Below, one piece after another: positions 7,639 to 14,257 of a stretch of DNA of 15,187 bases. How positions within the stretch are numbered: the stretch's first letter is position 1; each line of letters opens with the position of its first letter. The translations under genes and the position numbers were made by a program. This stretch comes from JAVEYA01 sp034003745 (lineage in GTDB: Bacteria; Bacillota; Peptococcia; DRI-13; PHAD01): contig JAVEYA010000055.1 in the NCBI GenBank assembly GCA_034003745.1, positions 1 through 15,187 on the forward strand, in the 5' to 3' direction. Below the pieces are notes generated by a model. The model ran no database searches and was not told where the DNA came from. It saw nothing but the letters and a program-made list of their open reading frames with translations.

Positions 7639-7676
7639 ATGAGACCTCAATTCCCTCAGGGGAATTGAGGTCTCAT
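7639..7676 (-). promoter_or_regulatory. Long perfect stem-loop between dctP and dctQ
   Basis: Positions 7639-7655 pair with 7660-7676 as a perfect 17-bp stem with a 4-base loop. It starts 30 bp past the dctP stop and ends 52 bp before dctQ. Neither strand has a T-run next to it, so it is not a classic terminator. Such hairpins after binding-protein genes are known to stabilise the upstream mRNA (or partly stop transcription) so that the binding protein is made in excess over the membrane subunits. That role here is inference. Confidence 0.8.
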
Positions 7677-7705
7677 GGATACTATTTTTGGTAAGTTAAT
7701 ACGGC

Positions 7706-8734
7706 CTATTTAAATTTGTCGATGAAGGCTTTGATCAAAGGATCTTTCGCGCTGTATTCATCGTATAAGGGGGCAACCGCATCGATGAAGGGCTGTTTGT
7801 CTTGAACAACGTTGAACTTCACGCCGTTGTCTTCACATTCTTTTCTCAGTTTCTCTTCGGTTTCCGGAATGAATTCTTTAATGTTCTTGACTTGGCCTTC
7901 GGCAAAAACGTCGAGGATCAGCTTTTGGTCGTCTGCCGACAAGGTTCTGAACCATTTACCGTTAATAACGGCCGGACCGGGATAAGGATAGAAGCCGATT
8001 TCGGAGATATACTTAATAACGTCATAGTGTTTCTGAGAACCGGCGGAAGTAATGTTGATCTCTTCTCCGTCGATGGTCTTGTTCTGTAAAGCGGTGACGA
8101 CTTCACCGTAGGTAATAGCCATCGGGTTAGCGCCGATTAATTCCATAGCCTTCTGGAGGATAACGGACGGAGCCACTCTCATCTTGACGCCTTTAACATC
8201 GGCAATAGTGTTAACAGGCTTGTCAATGGTAGCAAAGTGCCGCATGCCGTTTTCATGCTGAGCCACGATTAAAACGTCAAATTCTTCTTCCACTTTCTTG
8301 GTCAGGGCTTTCCATTCATCGCTGTTTAAGGCTGCCCACTCTTCTTCATAGTCGGAGATCAGGAAAGGAAGCTGCATAGCCTCTAAGAGGGGGGTATAGG
8401 AACTGAACATCCCGATACTGAAAGCAGCGATTTGGATCTGGCCGGCCATGACTTGCTGGATCAGGTCCTGGTCCCCGCCGATGGTGCCTTGTCCATGATA
8501 GGAAACATTAAGTCTGCCGCCGGATCTTTCGGTGATTTCTTTCGCTACCCACTGGGAAGCCAGACCGGAGGCCATGTTGTTTTGTTCGTTGGAACCATAC
8601 GTGATTTCAATTTTCGCAGGCGCCGGGTCGGGTGTGGCCGGGGCGGGCTCCTTTTTGCCGGAACACCCTGCCAGAAGTACTGCCATAAACAACACTAAGG
8701 TAACCAGAGCAACTAATTTTTTACTTTTTCTCAT
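7706..8734 (-). CDS. dctP: TRAP transporter substrate-binding lipoprotein DctP
   Basis: This 342-residue extracellular binding protein is anchored as a lipoprotein. A basic start (MRKSKKL), a hydrophobic core and a lipobox LAGC with Cys24 are followed by a Pro/Ala-rich linker of about 17 residues. The mature part has the DctP-family pattern: LAAQ-type helix, GGDQDLIQQVMAGQIQ near 86-101, VKMRVAPS with Arg186, which in this family contacts the substrate carboxylate, and GEVVTALQNKTIDGEE near 210-225. I prefer ATG 8734: GGAGGAGG abuts the upstream ATG at 8740 (too close) but lies six bases from this one. Using 8740 adds Met-Lys. It is probably co-transcribed with the BKACE gene 123 bp upstream. 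The family is certain; the ligand is likely a carboxylate but not identifiable. Confidence 0.95.
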   Translation of the reverse strand: MRKSKKLVALVTLVLFMAVLLAGCSGKKEPAPATPDPAPAKIEITYGSNEQNNMASGLASQWVAKEITERSGGRLNVSYHGQGTIGGDQDLIQQVMAGQIQIAAFSIGMFSSYTPLLEAMQLPFLISDYEEEWAALNSDEWKALTKKVEEEFDVLIVAQHENGMRHFATIDKPVNTIADVKGVKMRVAPSVILQKAMELIGANPMAITYGEVVTALQNKTIDGEEINITSAGSQKHYDVIKYISEIGFYPYPGPAVINGKWFRTLSADDQKLILDVFAEGQVKNIKEFIPETEEKLRKECEDNGVKFNVVQDKQPFIDAVAPLYDEYSAKDPLIKAFIDKFK

Positions 8735-8863
8735 TTTCATCCTCCTCCATTTTTTTAGAACACAACCTGAACCTTAAGTTCACTCAGCTGCCAAATCCCC
8801 CCTTGCAATGTGCGAAGATTCCAAAAGCGAAAGACCACCGCTGATCAGGAGTAGGGTGCAAGT

Positions 8864-9787
8864 TTAGAATCGGACGTGTTCCTTCCCCTTCAGCTGCAAA
8901 ATGGTCCTGGCCTCATCCGGTGTGGCGGTCTGTAGTCCCAAGCGCTCGGCGACTTCTTTGATTGCCGTAACCTGCTCGGCGCTGGCTGTGGCCAAGACGC
9001 CGGGCTTGATGTAGATATTGTCTTCCAGGCCCACCCTGACATGACCGCCCATAGCCAGCGCCACCGCCGCCAAAGGCATTTGCGCCCTTCCCGCGGACGC
9101 GGCCGACCAGTTGAACTCCCCCAGGAGTTCCCGGGCTGTTTTATGCAAATAAACCAGGTTGTCAACGGTAGCCGGGATGCCGCCCAGAATTCCCATTACA
9201 AATTGCAGGTACACAGGCCTTTTAATCAACCCTTTTTTGAGGAAATAGGCAATATTGTTGATCATCCCTACGTCGTATACCTCAAATTCAGGCCGGGTAT
9301 TGTATTCGTTCATGGTGGAAATGTATTTCTCCAATCCCAGGAAAGTATTGGTGAATACATTATTCTTGGTGCCCTCCAAAAAGGGAATCTCCCAATCATA
9401 TTTGGGCTCTTTAATTTTTTCCGCTATGGGCGCCAGCACAAAATTGACGGAACCTGCGTTACAGGAGGCCAGTTCCGGCTGCAAGGCCGGCACCGGGGCC
9501 AGGCGTTCTTCGGCTGTCATCATCTGGCTGCCTCCGGTGGTGATGCAAATAACCACCTCGCACCGCGCTTTGATCTCACTGATGATTTGCCGCATTAAGC
9601 CGATATCTGAATCAGGCCTGCCTGTCTGGGGATCCCGGCCGTGGATATGCACCACCGCGGCGCCCGCTTCATAGGCCTTTACTGCATCCTCAACGATTTC
9701 CTGCGGGGTAATCGGCAGATAGGGGCTCATGCTGGGAACATGCACCGAACCTGTAACCGCCGCTGTTATAATCACTTTATTTGCCAT
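8864..9787 (-). CDS. Beta-keto acid cleavage enzyme (BKACE/DUF849, Kce-like)
   Basis: This 307-residue zinc-dependent TIM barrel belongs to the family founded by 3-keto-5-aminohexanoate cleavage enzyme. The reaction is beta-keto acid + acetyl-CoA giving acetoacetate + a new acyl-CoA. Visible signatures are VVHIHGRDP with Zn ligands His47 and His49, CITTGGS (81-87), the SCNAGSVNF segment (108-116), and GGHVRVGLEDN with Arg251, Glu255 (third Zn ligand) and Asp256. An insertion near residues 128-141 (PKYDWEIPFLEGTK) marks a longer subgroup than lysine-fermentation Kce. No other lysine-fermentation genes are nearby, so the substrate is probably a different keto acid. GGGAGG lies seven bases before the ATG. 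As the first gene before dctPQM it suggests that the imported acid, or a derivative, is its substrate. Acetoacetate could go to the AtoDA-like pair downstream. Confidence 0.92.
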   Translation of the reverse strand: MANKVIITAAVTGSVHVPSMSPYLPITPQEIVEDAVKAYEAGAAVVHIHGRDPQTGRPDSDIGLMRQIISEIKARCEVVICITTGGSQMMTAEERLAPVPALQPELASCNAGSVNFVLAPIAEKIKEPKYDWEIPFLEGTKNNVFTNTFLGLEKYISTMNEYNTRPEFEVYDVGMINNIAYFLKKGLIKRPVYLQFVMGILGGIPATVDNLVYLHKTARELLGEFNWSAASAGRAQMPLAAVALAMGGHVRVGLEDNIYIKPGVLATASAEQVTAIKEVAERLGLQTATPDEARTILQLKGKEHVRF

Positions 9788-9834
9788 CCTCGAACCTCCC
9801 GTTGTAATCTTTCTATAAATAACATTATAATTTC

Positions 9835-9860
9835 ATTTGATTTATTATATCATATCAAAT
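9835..9860 (-). promoter_or_regulatory. Promoter with overlapping imperfect palindrome before the BKACE-TRAP operon
   Basis: A 26-bp imperfect palindrome (10 of 13 half-site positions match, outer arms ATTTGAT/ATCAAAT) contains, on the minus strand, TGATATAATA at 9852-9843. This is a perfect extended -10 box (TGnTATAAT). Transcription would start near 9838, about 50 bp before the BKACE ATG. No good -35 box is seen at 17 bp. The same 10-base core occurs in the promoter regions of the CoA-transferase operon and of the GntR gene, so this is a candidate operator for that regulator. Confidence 0.55.
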
Positions 9861-9963
9861 ATCATCTTCCAGGTAAACAATTTGTTATATCTTTTATAAA
9901 AATTTTGAATTGCTTATATAATAACAAGGTGCTGCTTATTTTACACGTGGTGCTTTGTACCAA

Positions 9964-10578
9964 TTATGTCGCAGGAAAGTCCTGCAAGATTTCCTCCAAT
10001 GTCCGGATAACATAGTCTCTTCCGCACTGGATGACGACGCTGCCTTCCATACCGCTTCCCGTACCGTCCGTCAGGGCTATAAATTCTTCCGCGCCCCCGC
10101 TGTATGCCTGGGCCGCCAAATCTAAAAGCAGTTTTTTCCCTTGGAGGCCGCTTGAGGAAATTTCAGGATAGAAAGGGGTTTTCAGGATTCCGCTGTAAGC
10201 AAGCCCCGGTCCGCCGGGAAAAGATAAAAGTTTCCAACCGTCCGCCGGATTTTCCCAGATGCCGCAGGCTGATGCCGCCGGATTACCGGGACAGCCCAGA
10301 ACGCCGCCGGTGGGTCCTTTTATTCCCGGTATGCGGATGGTGCAACCCAAAAGAATTGGCCGGGGCGCCGCCTTTACAAGCAAAGCGGCCAGAAGCTCGT
10401 CCAATTTTTTAGGGGAACAAAGAGCCGGTACAGTAAAGCCATCCATTAACTCTTTCAACCGGGCAAAAAACGCCGGTTCAAACCGGAAATGCCTGCCGAT
10501 CACAAGATAGGGATGCTGCTCTTTGGTCAGTCCGCCTGTAAGGAAGAGATCCTGCAGCCTGTAGACTTTCAAAGACAT
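9964..10578 (-). CDS. Unrecognised 204-aa Gly/Cys-rich protein, last gene of the five-gene block
   Basis: I do not recognise this protein. It is soluble by composition, with no signal peptide or membrane segment. It has five cysteines (54, 79, 96, 105, 185). Three sit in Gly-rich loops: LLGCT (77-80), GGVLGCPGNPAASACG (91-106) and IQCGRD (183-188). The middle is rich in Gly and Pro turns (IPGIKGPTGG, SFPGGPGLAYSG), and the end has ALTDGTGSGMEG (168-179). The start ATG 10578 overlaps the end of the preceding MoaB-like gene by 10 bp, with GGGAGG upstream, so the two are translationally coupled. The cysteine-bearing loops could bind a metal or nucleotide or act in catalysis, but nothing decides this. 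No clear terminator follows. Confidence 0.75.
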   Translation of the reverse strand: MSLKVYRLQDLFLTGGLTKEQHPYLVIGRHFRFEPAFFARLKELMDGFTVPALCSPKKLDELLAALLVKAAPRPILLGCTIRIPGIKGPTGGVLGCPGNPAASACGIWENPADGWKLLSFPGGPGLAYSGILKTPFYPEISSSGLQGKKLLLDLAAQAYSGGAEEFIALTDGTGSGMEGSVVIQCGRDYVIRTLEEILQDFPAT

Positions 10579-11096
10579 CTCACCTGGCCTCCCAAAGGAT
10601 ATTGCGCCAGTACCGCCTGGGCGGTTTGCCGGGAGATGGCGGACAAATCAAGCCCTTGCGCCAGGCCGCGCACAATGACGCCGGCGGCGGCAACGGCTTC
10701 AACAAAAGGCCCGGGCACGTTGGCGACGATTGTTTGTCCTAGCTTGCCGATGATTAAACGCGACCAGAGATGTCCGTTATATCCGTATATTTCTTGGACC
10801 TGCCGGTCTGCCAACACCTTCTCCAAAGCAAAATGCGTCACATCGTCCGCCAGGGAGGGATCGTACGCCTTTCCCCCGCCGGATCCGCCGATGAGAACAA
10901 TAAGATCGCTGTCCCCATAAAGCTTCAGGACGCGGATGATTTCTTCCGTTTCATCCGCCGCGGGCTGCGCCCGGATGACGAGAGCCTGGGGATATTTTTC
11001 CAGAATGATTTCCAGGATAGCCGGACTGTTGGTATCCAGCACCACGCCGGTCATTATCTCATTTCCCGTAGGAATCACCACGGCCTTTTGGATCAT
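10569..11096 (-). CDS. Stand-alone MoaB/MogA/CinA-like (MoCF-binding fold) protein
   Basis: This 175-residue protein has the layout of the molybdopterin-binding (MoCF) fold. The first strand-loop is VVIPTGNEIMTGVVLDTN (residues 6-23), whose GNEIxxG...DTN matches CinA/MoeA/MoaB. After an Arg-containing strand with PAADET (45-50) comes LIVLIGGSGGG (65-75), the glycine loop. ANVPGP (125-130) replaces the usual LPGNP. Many members bind molybdopterin, but CinA-type members do not, so the ligand is open. I start at ATG 11096, which overlaps the stop of the preceding gene as TGATG. A GTG at 11108 would add four residues. Its neighbours are unrecognised genes with no cofactor-synthesis gene nearby, so a catalytic or scaffold role in the pathway is as likely as cofactor work. 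Confidence 0.75.
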   Translation of the reverse strand: MIQKAVVIPTGNEIMTGVVLDTNSPAILEIILEKYPQALVIRAQPAADETEEIIRVLKLYGDSDLIVLIGGSGGGKAYDPSLADDVTHFALEKVLADRQVQEIYGYNGHLWSRLIIGKLGQTIVANVPGPFVEAVAAAGVIVRGLAQGLDLSAISRQTAQAVLAQYPLGGQVRCL

Positions 11097-11449
11097 CAAG
11101 GCAGCCACCTCTCCTTGGGGCAGGCGCTTACCGGTCCCTGGGCCAGCAGGTCGACATCCGCCTCAAGAGCTTTTTCGGCCGTATCAATCCGGGCTACCTC
11201 GGCGGCTGTCACGCCTTCCGTCAGGGAGATTGCTGTGATAATCCCCTGTTCATCCCCCAGGATGGCTTCCGGTTCCAATCCGTAGACGTCCAGTTGCAAA
11301 GAAGAACTGGTCACGCCGATAACCCGGGCGGGACGCCCCAGCTTCTCCTGCAGCGCCTTCTCCAGTTCAACCGGCTTCATCCCCTTTATTTTCAGGCCGG
11401 TAATTTTAACGACCGTCTTATCGACATAAGCAATAATCCGTTCTGTCAT
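11096..11449 (-). CDS. Unrecognised 117-aa protein, tightly coupled in the five-gene block
   Basis: I do not recognise this small soluble protein. It alternates predicted strands and helices in an alpha/beta pattern: IIAYVDKTVVKITGL, then a helix MKPVELEKALQEKL, then ARVIGVTSSSLQLDVYGL. A second strand-helix part follows with EQGIITAISLTEGVTAAEVARIDTAEKAL. The only cysteine is at residue 110, in a Pro-rich tail. The ATG lies one base after the stop of the 340-aa gene (TGAGATG) without a clear ribosome site, so translation depends on coupling. Its own stop overlaps the start of the MoaB-like gene. This implies a fixed-ratio partner, most plausibly a subunit of a complex with its neighbours. 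Confidence 0.72.
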   Translation of the reverse strand: MTERIIAYVDKTVVKITGLKIKGMKPVELEKALQEKLGRPARVIGVTSSSLQLDVYGLEPEAILGDEQGIITAISLTEGVTAAEVARIDTAEKALEADVDLLAQGPVSACPKERWLP

Positions 11450-11450
11450 C

Positions 11451-12473
11451 TCAGACAGCCAGTTCTATTTTCTTAAAATAATCCTTGGAGCTGACCCGGC
11501 GAGGTTCCACCAGACCGGGAATGATTTCATCGGCTCGGGCGATAATTTCCGCTCGGTCAAGCTCAGGCGAGGGCTGCTCCAATCCTTTCCGGGAAATTCC
11601 CACGCTTTCCAGCTCCAGCCAGGCCCTGGGGGTAATCTGATCAAGCGCAATCTCAGCCGCAAAAGCATGGGCTACAGACAAGACAGCGGGAGAACATCCC
11701 AGCTCCCTTCCCGGTACCAGGCCACATTCCAGCACGTCCAGAATGTATCGGGCCAAAACCTCTTTGGGCGCCGCCAGACAAGGAATCGTAGCCTTTAAAG
11801 TCTGGGCGTAGCCGCCGCTGTTATGGGCCGTATCCCCGGCTTTAAACTGCCTGGTGGGAAAGACGCGGCCAAATTTTTCCGCTACGGTCATGCCAATCCC
11901 CACGGAAATCACACCCCCGGTGATGGCAAAAACGATATCTCCCTCCCGCATCGCCTGCAGCTGGCCGAGAATCGGCAGCAGCATCTCTTCCATGGTGATG
12001 ACATTCATGACCTCCGTGGCGGAGTTGTTGTTTACCGCCTTGCCCGTCATACATACATTGTGCACCGGAATAAGTTTTTTAGCGGGATCGGGACCCCGGA
12101 AAAGCCTGCGGCCGGGATACAGTTTAAATAAGGGCGCCAGATGAGGCTCTTCTTCGACCAGCTCCTCCGTTACTTCGATCTCTTCCATATGCAGGACCCC
12201 GAATTCCGGATGGATCTTGCCTCTGTCCCCCGCAGCCATCGCGATGATCGCCCCGGGCACAATGATCCCGTCACTGGTTGTGGTTACAGCCTCCATGTCA
12301 AAAACATTGACGGCTACAGGACCGCCGATCTTCTGTACGATCATTTCCAGAGCTGTTTCCTCAGATAAGCCCGAAGCCGCTATCTCCTTTTGATCGACCA
12401 GAGCAATGTTGATAGGCGCTCCATGCTTGGAACCAACCCCCATGGGCAGATAACGAAAGGATAATTTACGCAT
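11451..12473 (-). CDS. Unrecognised 340-aa protein, largest of the five-gene block
   Basis: I cannot assign this protein. It is soluble with three visible parts. An N-terminal alpha/beta region has GPVAVNVFDMEAVTTTSDGI (51-70) and an Ala/Gly-rich strand after it. An acidic linker follows (97-109). The C-terminal part shows PVHNVCMTGKAVNNNSATEV (136-155, Cys141), DIVFAITGGVISVGIGMT (179-196) and FKAGDTAHNSGGYAQ (210-224), with Cys232, 250 and 260. The Gly-rich loop after a hydrophobic strand could bind a nucleotide or phosphate, and Cys141 in a polar Asn-rich loop is a candidate catalytic residue; both are inference. A strong GGAGGGG lies six bases before the ATG. It starts 12 bp after the 126-aa gene, and the next gene starts one base after its stop. 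It is probably the main subunit of the block's product. Confidence 0.78.
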   Translation of the reverse strand: MRKLSFRYLPMGVGSKHGAPINIALVDQKEIAASGLSEETALEMIVQKIGGPVAVNVFDMEAVTTTSDGIIVPGAIIAMAAGDRGKIHPEFGVLHMEEIEVTEELVEEEPHLAPLFKLYPGRRLFRGPDPAKKLIPVHNVCMTGKAVNNNSATEVMNVITMEEMLLPILGQLQAMREGDIVFAITGGVISVGIGMTVAEKFGRVFPTRQFKAGDTAHNSGGYAQTLKATIPCLAAPKEVLARYILDVLECGLVPGRELGCSPAVLSVAHAFAAEIALDQITPRAWLELESVGISRKGLEQPSPELDRAEIIARADEIIPGLVEPRRVSSKDYFKKIELAV

Positions 12474-12485
12474 ATAGCTCCCCTC

Positions 12486-12866
12486 CTAATGTCGGCCTAT
12501 CGTAGGGCGACGGTCTTCGATATGTTCGAATCCTTCCAGTTCCACTTCTTCCGTGGGATGGATAATATTGATCACTTCCAGAATCGCTTTGGTCGGATTA
12601 CCGTCTTTATCATAACCCTTTACAATGACAGTATGCATTGTTTCCGGGACACGCGGCATGACCACCACTTCCACTCTGGAAGTTTCCTTGTCGGCAGCGA
12701 TCTTTTCCACGGAATCTTCGATCCTGCCCGTCCGCAGAGATTGCATTTTAGCGCACTTCAGATTTTCAAGTCCTTTTATTTTTAACGTTTTATGAGGAGA
12801 TTGTCTGATGACAGCCCCTTGCACCTTGAGTTTAAACTCGGGCAAACTGGTATGCATTAGTCTCAT
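12486..12866 (-). CDS. Unrecognised 126-aa protein, first gene of the five-gene block
   Basis: I do not recognise this small basic-to-neutral protein. It appears to be mostly beta strands: FKLKVQGAVI, TLKIKGLENLKC, RVEVVVMPRV, HTVIVKGYDKDGNPTKAILEVINIIHP, ending in an Arg/His tail. A KxGYDxDGNPT turn near residues 83-92 could bind a divalent ion. Its single Cys is at 38. ATG 12866 has GGAAGG seven bases upstream; a second ATG three codons in is possible. It lies 51 bp after the CoA-transferase gene with no terminator or good promoter in the A+T-rich gap, so it is probably in that operon. The 340-aa gene follows 12 bp later. Confidence 0.72.
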   Translation of the reverse strand: MRLMHTSLPEFKLKVQGAVIRQSPHKTLKIKGLENLKCAKMQSLRTGRIEDSVEKIAADKETSRVEVVVMPRVPETMHTVIVKGYDKDGNPTKAILEVINIIHPTEEVELEGFEHIEDRRPTIGRH

Positions 12867-12917
12867 ATCTGCACCTTCCTTTCTAATCTAAATTTATTTT
12901 AACGCATTTAATTCAAT

Positions 12918-14198
12918 TTATTTAGCCTGTTCCCGCAGCATCGGGCGAAAGTCCGGGTGGGCAATAGAAATCAGGGCTTGGGCTCTTTCCCGGAGGCTCT
13001 TGCCGCGCAAATCGACTACGCCGTATTCTGTAGCGATATAATGAACCTCATTTCTGGACGTCGTCACTGCCGCGCCTTCGGCCAGACGGGCCACAATCTT
13101 GGAGGTTTTGCCTCCTTGCGCTGTGGCAGGCATGGCGATAATGGATTTTCCTCCCGCGGAACGGCTGGCTCCCCGTACAAAGTCCACCTGTCCGCCCACC
13201 CCGCTGTACTGCCGGGAACCGATGGTATCGGCGCAAACCTGGCCGGTTAAATCGATTTCCAGGGCAGAGTTGATACTGACCATTTGGGGATTGCGCGCGA
13301 TCACATAAGGATCATTGGTATAGTCGACGGGATATATTTCGATGATGGGGTTATCATGAACAAAATCATACAGTTTTTGGGTACCCATCAAAAAGTTTGA
13401 AACTATTTTTCCGGGATGATAGGTTTTGGCCTTATTGTTAATAACGCCTTCTTCTACCAATTCCATCACGCCATCCGAGAACATTTCCGTATGAATGCCC
13501 AAATTCTTCTTGTCTTTTAAGAATTTCAGCGCGGCGTCAGGAATAGCGCCGATACCCAGTTGCAGGGTGGAACCGTCTTCGACCAGCTGGGCGATATGAT
13601 AGCCGATTCTTTCTTCAATATCGGATATTTTGGGGCGGGGCAGTTCCAGGAGGGGCCGGGTATCCTCCACGATAAAGTCTAGATCGGATACATGGACAAA
13701 GGTGTCTCCCAGGGTACGGGGCATCCTTTCGTTTACTTGGGCGATAACCACCTTGGCCACGCCGGCGGCAGGCTTGGTGTAATCGACAGAAATGCCAAAA
13801 CTGCAATAACCGTGTTTATCCGGCGGGGTGACCTGAATCAGGGCCACATCAACCGGCAGGTAGCCCTGGCGAAAAAGCCGGGGTATTTCATGGAAAAAGC
13901 AGGGCGTATAGTCGGCCCGGCCCTCATGTACGGCCTGGCGTGTGGAGCCGCCCACGAACAGCGCGTTGTGGCGGAAATGTTTCTCCATACCCGGTTGACA
14001 GTACAGCGCCTCCCCCATGGCCACCATATGCACGATTTCCACGTTTTCCAAACGCTGCGCCTGGTTCACCAGGGCATCTACCAGAGGCTGGGGTTCACCG
14101 CAGGCATGGGCAATAACGACCCGCTGATTTGACTTTACTGCTTTTAATGCTTCCTCCGCGGTACACAGCTTACTTTTGTACATCTCTTTCCAATTCAT
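12918..14198 (-). CDS. 4-hydroxybutyrate/butyrate:acetate-type CoA-transferase (acetyl-CoA hydrolase family)
   Basis: This 426-residue single-chain CoA-transferase belongs to the Cat/AbfT/acetyl-CoA hydrolase family and typically transfers CoA from acetyl-CoA to a C4-C5 acid. The active-site segment GIHTEMFSDG puts the catalytic glutamate at residue 238, the same number as in clostridial 4-hydroxybutyrate CoA-transferase. It also shows QLGIGAIPDA (213-222), YSGVGGQVDFVRGA (331-344) for CoA contact, and TEYGVVDLRGKS near the end. The length is normal. AGGAG lies seven bases before the ATG. It heads the operon running into the five unrecognised genes and has its own promoter. It is mechanistically distinct from the AtoDA-like pair 10 kb downstream, so the locus holds two CoA-transferases, perhaps for entry and exit of the pathway. 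The acid specificity is not readable. Confidence 0.9.
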   Translation of the reverse strand: MNWKEMYKSKLCTAEEALKAVKSNQRVVIAHACGEPQPLVDALVNQAQRLENVEIVHMVAMGEALYCQPGMEKHFRHNALFVGGSTRQAVHEGRADYTPCFFHEIPRLFRQGYLPVDVALIQVTPPDKHGYCSFGISVDYTKPAAGVAKVVIAQVNERMPRTLGDTFVHVSDLDFIVEDTRPLLELPRPKISDIEERIGYHIAQLVEDGSTLQLGIGAIPDAALKFLKDKKNLGIHTEMFSDGVMELVEEGVINNKAKTYHPGKIVSNFLMGTQKLYDFVHDNPIIEIYPVDYTNDPYVIARNPQMVSINSALEIDLTGQVCADTIGSRQYSGVGGQVDFVRGASRSAGGKSIIAMPATAQGGKTSKIVARLAEGAAVTTSRNEVHYIATEYGVVDLRGKSLRERAQALISIAHPDFRPMLREQAK

Positions 14199-14219
14199 AG
14201 CAACTCTCCTAACCCCAAA

Positions 14220-14244
14220 TGATATTATATATCTTATTATATCA
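14220..14244 (-). promoter_or_regulatory. Promoter with overlapping palindrome before the CoA-transferase operon
   Basis: A 25-bp palindrome has 10-base arms around a 5-base centre with one mismatched pair. Its outer arm on the minus strand is TGATATAATA (14244-14235), a perfect extended -10 box. The predicted start, near 14230, is about 32 bp before the ATG at 14198. A repressor bound here would cover both the -10 and the start site. It lies right after the GntR-gene terminator and shares its 10-base core with the two other promoter regions of the locus. Confidence 0.6.
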
Positions 14245-14257
14245 AATTATAATATTT

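Noticed and set aside
8741..8863. Possible hairpin or promoter between the BKACE and dctP genes
   Set aside because: Only a 6-bp CTTGCA/TGCAAG pairing with a loop of about 40 bases and a small GAAC/GTTC hairpin are visible. Neither this nor any -35/-10 pair is convincing.
9041..9598. Plus-strand open frame of 185 codons inside the BKACE gene
   Set aside because: It lies wholly within a clear BKACE gene and has no supporting start signal or recognisable motifs.
8864..9787. Lysine fermentation locus
   Set aside because: A Kce-like enzyme and CoA-transferase subunits are present, but no aminomutase, Kdd or Kal genes are, and the BKACE insertion points to a different subgroup.
9900..9963. Possible terminator after the five-gene block
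   Set aside because: GGTGCT occurs twice as a direct repeat rather than an inverted one, and no stable stem with a T-run could be drawn on the minus strand.
10569..12866. Selenoprotein glycine/proline reductase cluster
   Set aside because: The gene sizes and coupling recalled Grd/Prd operons, but I see no in-frame UGA selenocysteine site, no thioredoxin-type CxxU/C and no convincing alignment to GrdE, PrdA or PrdB.
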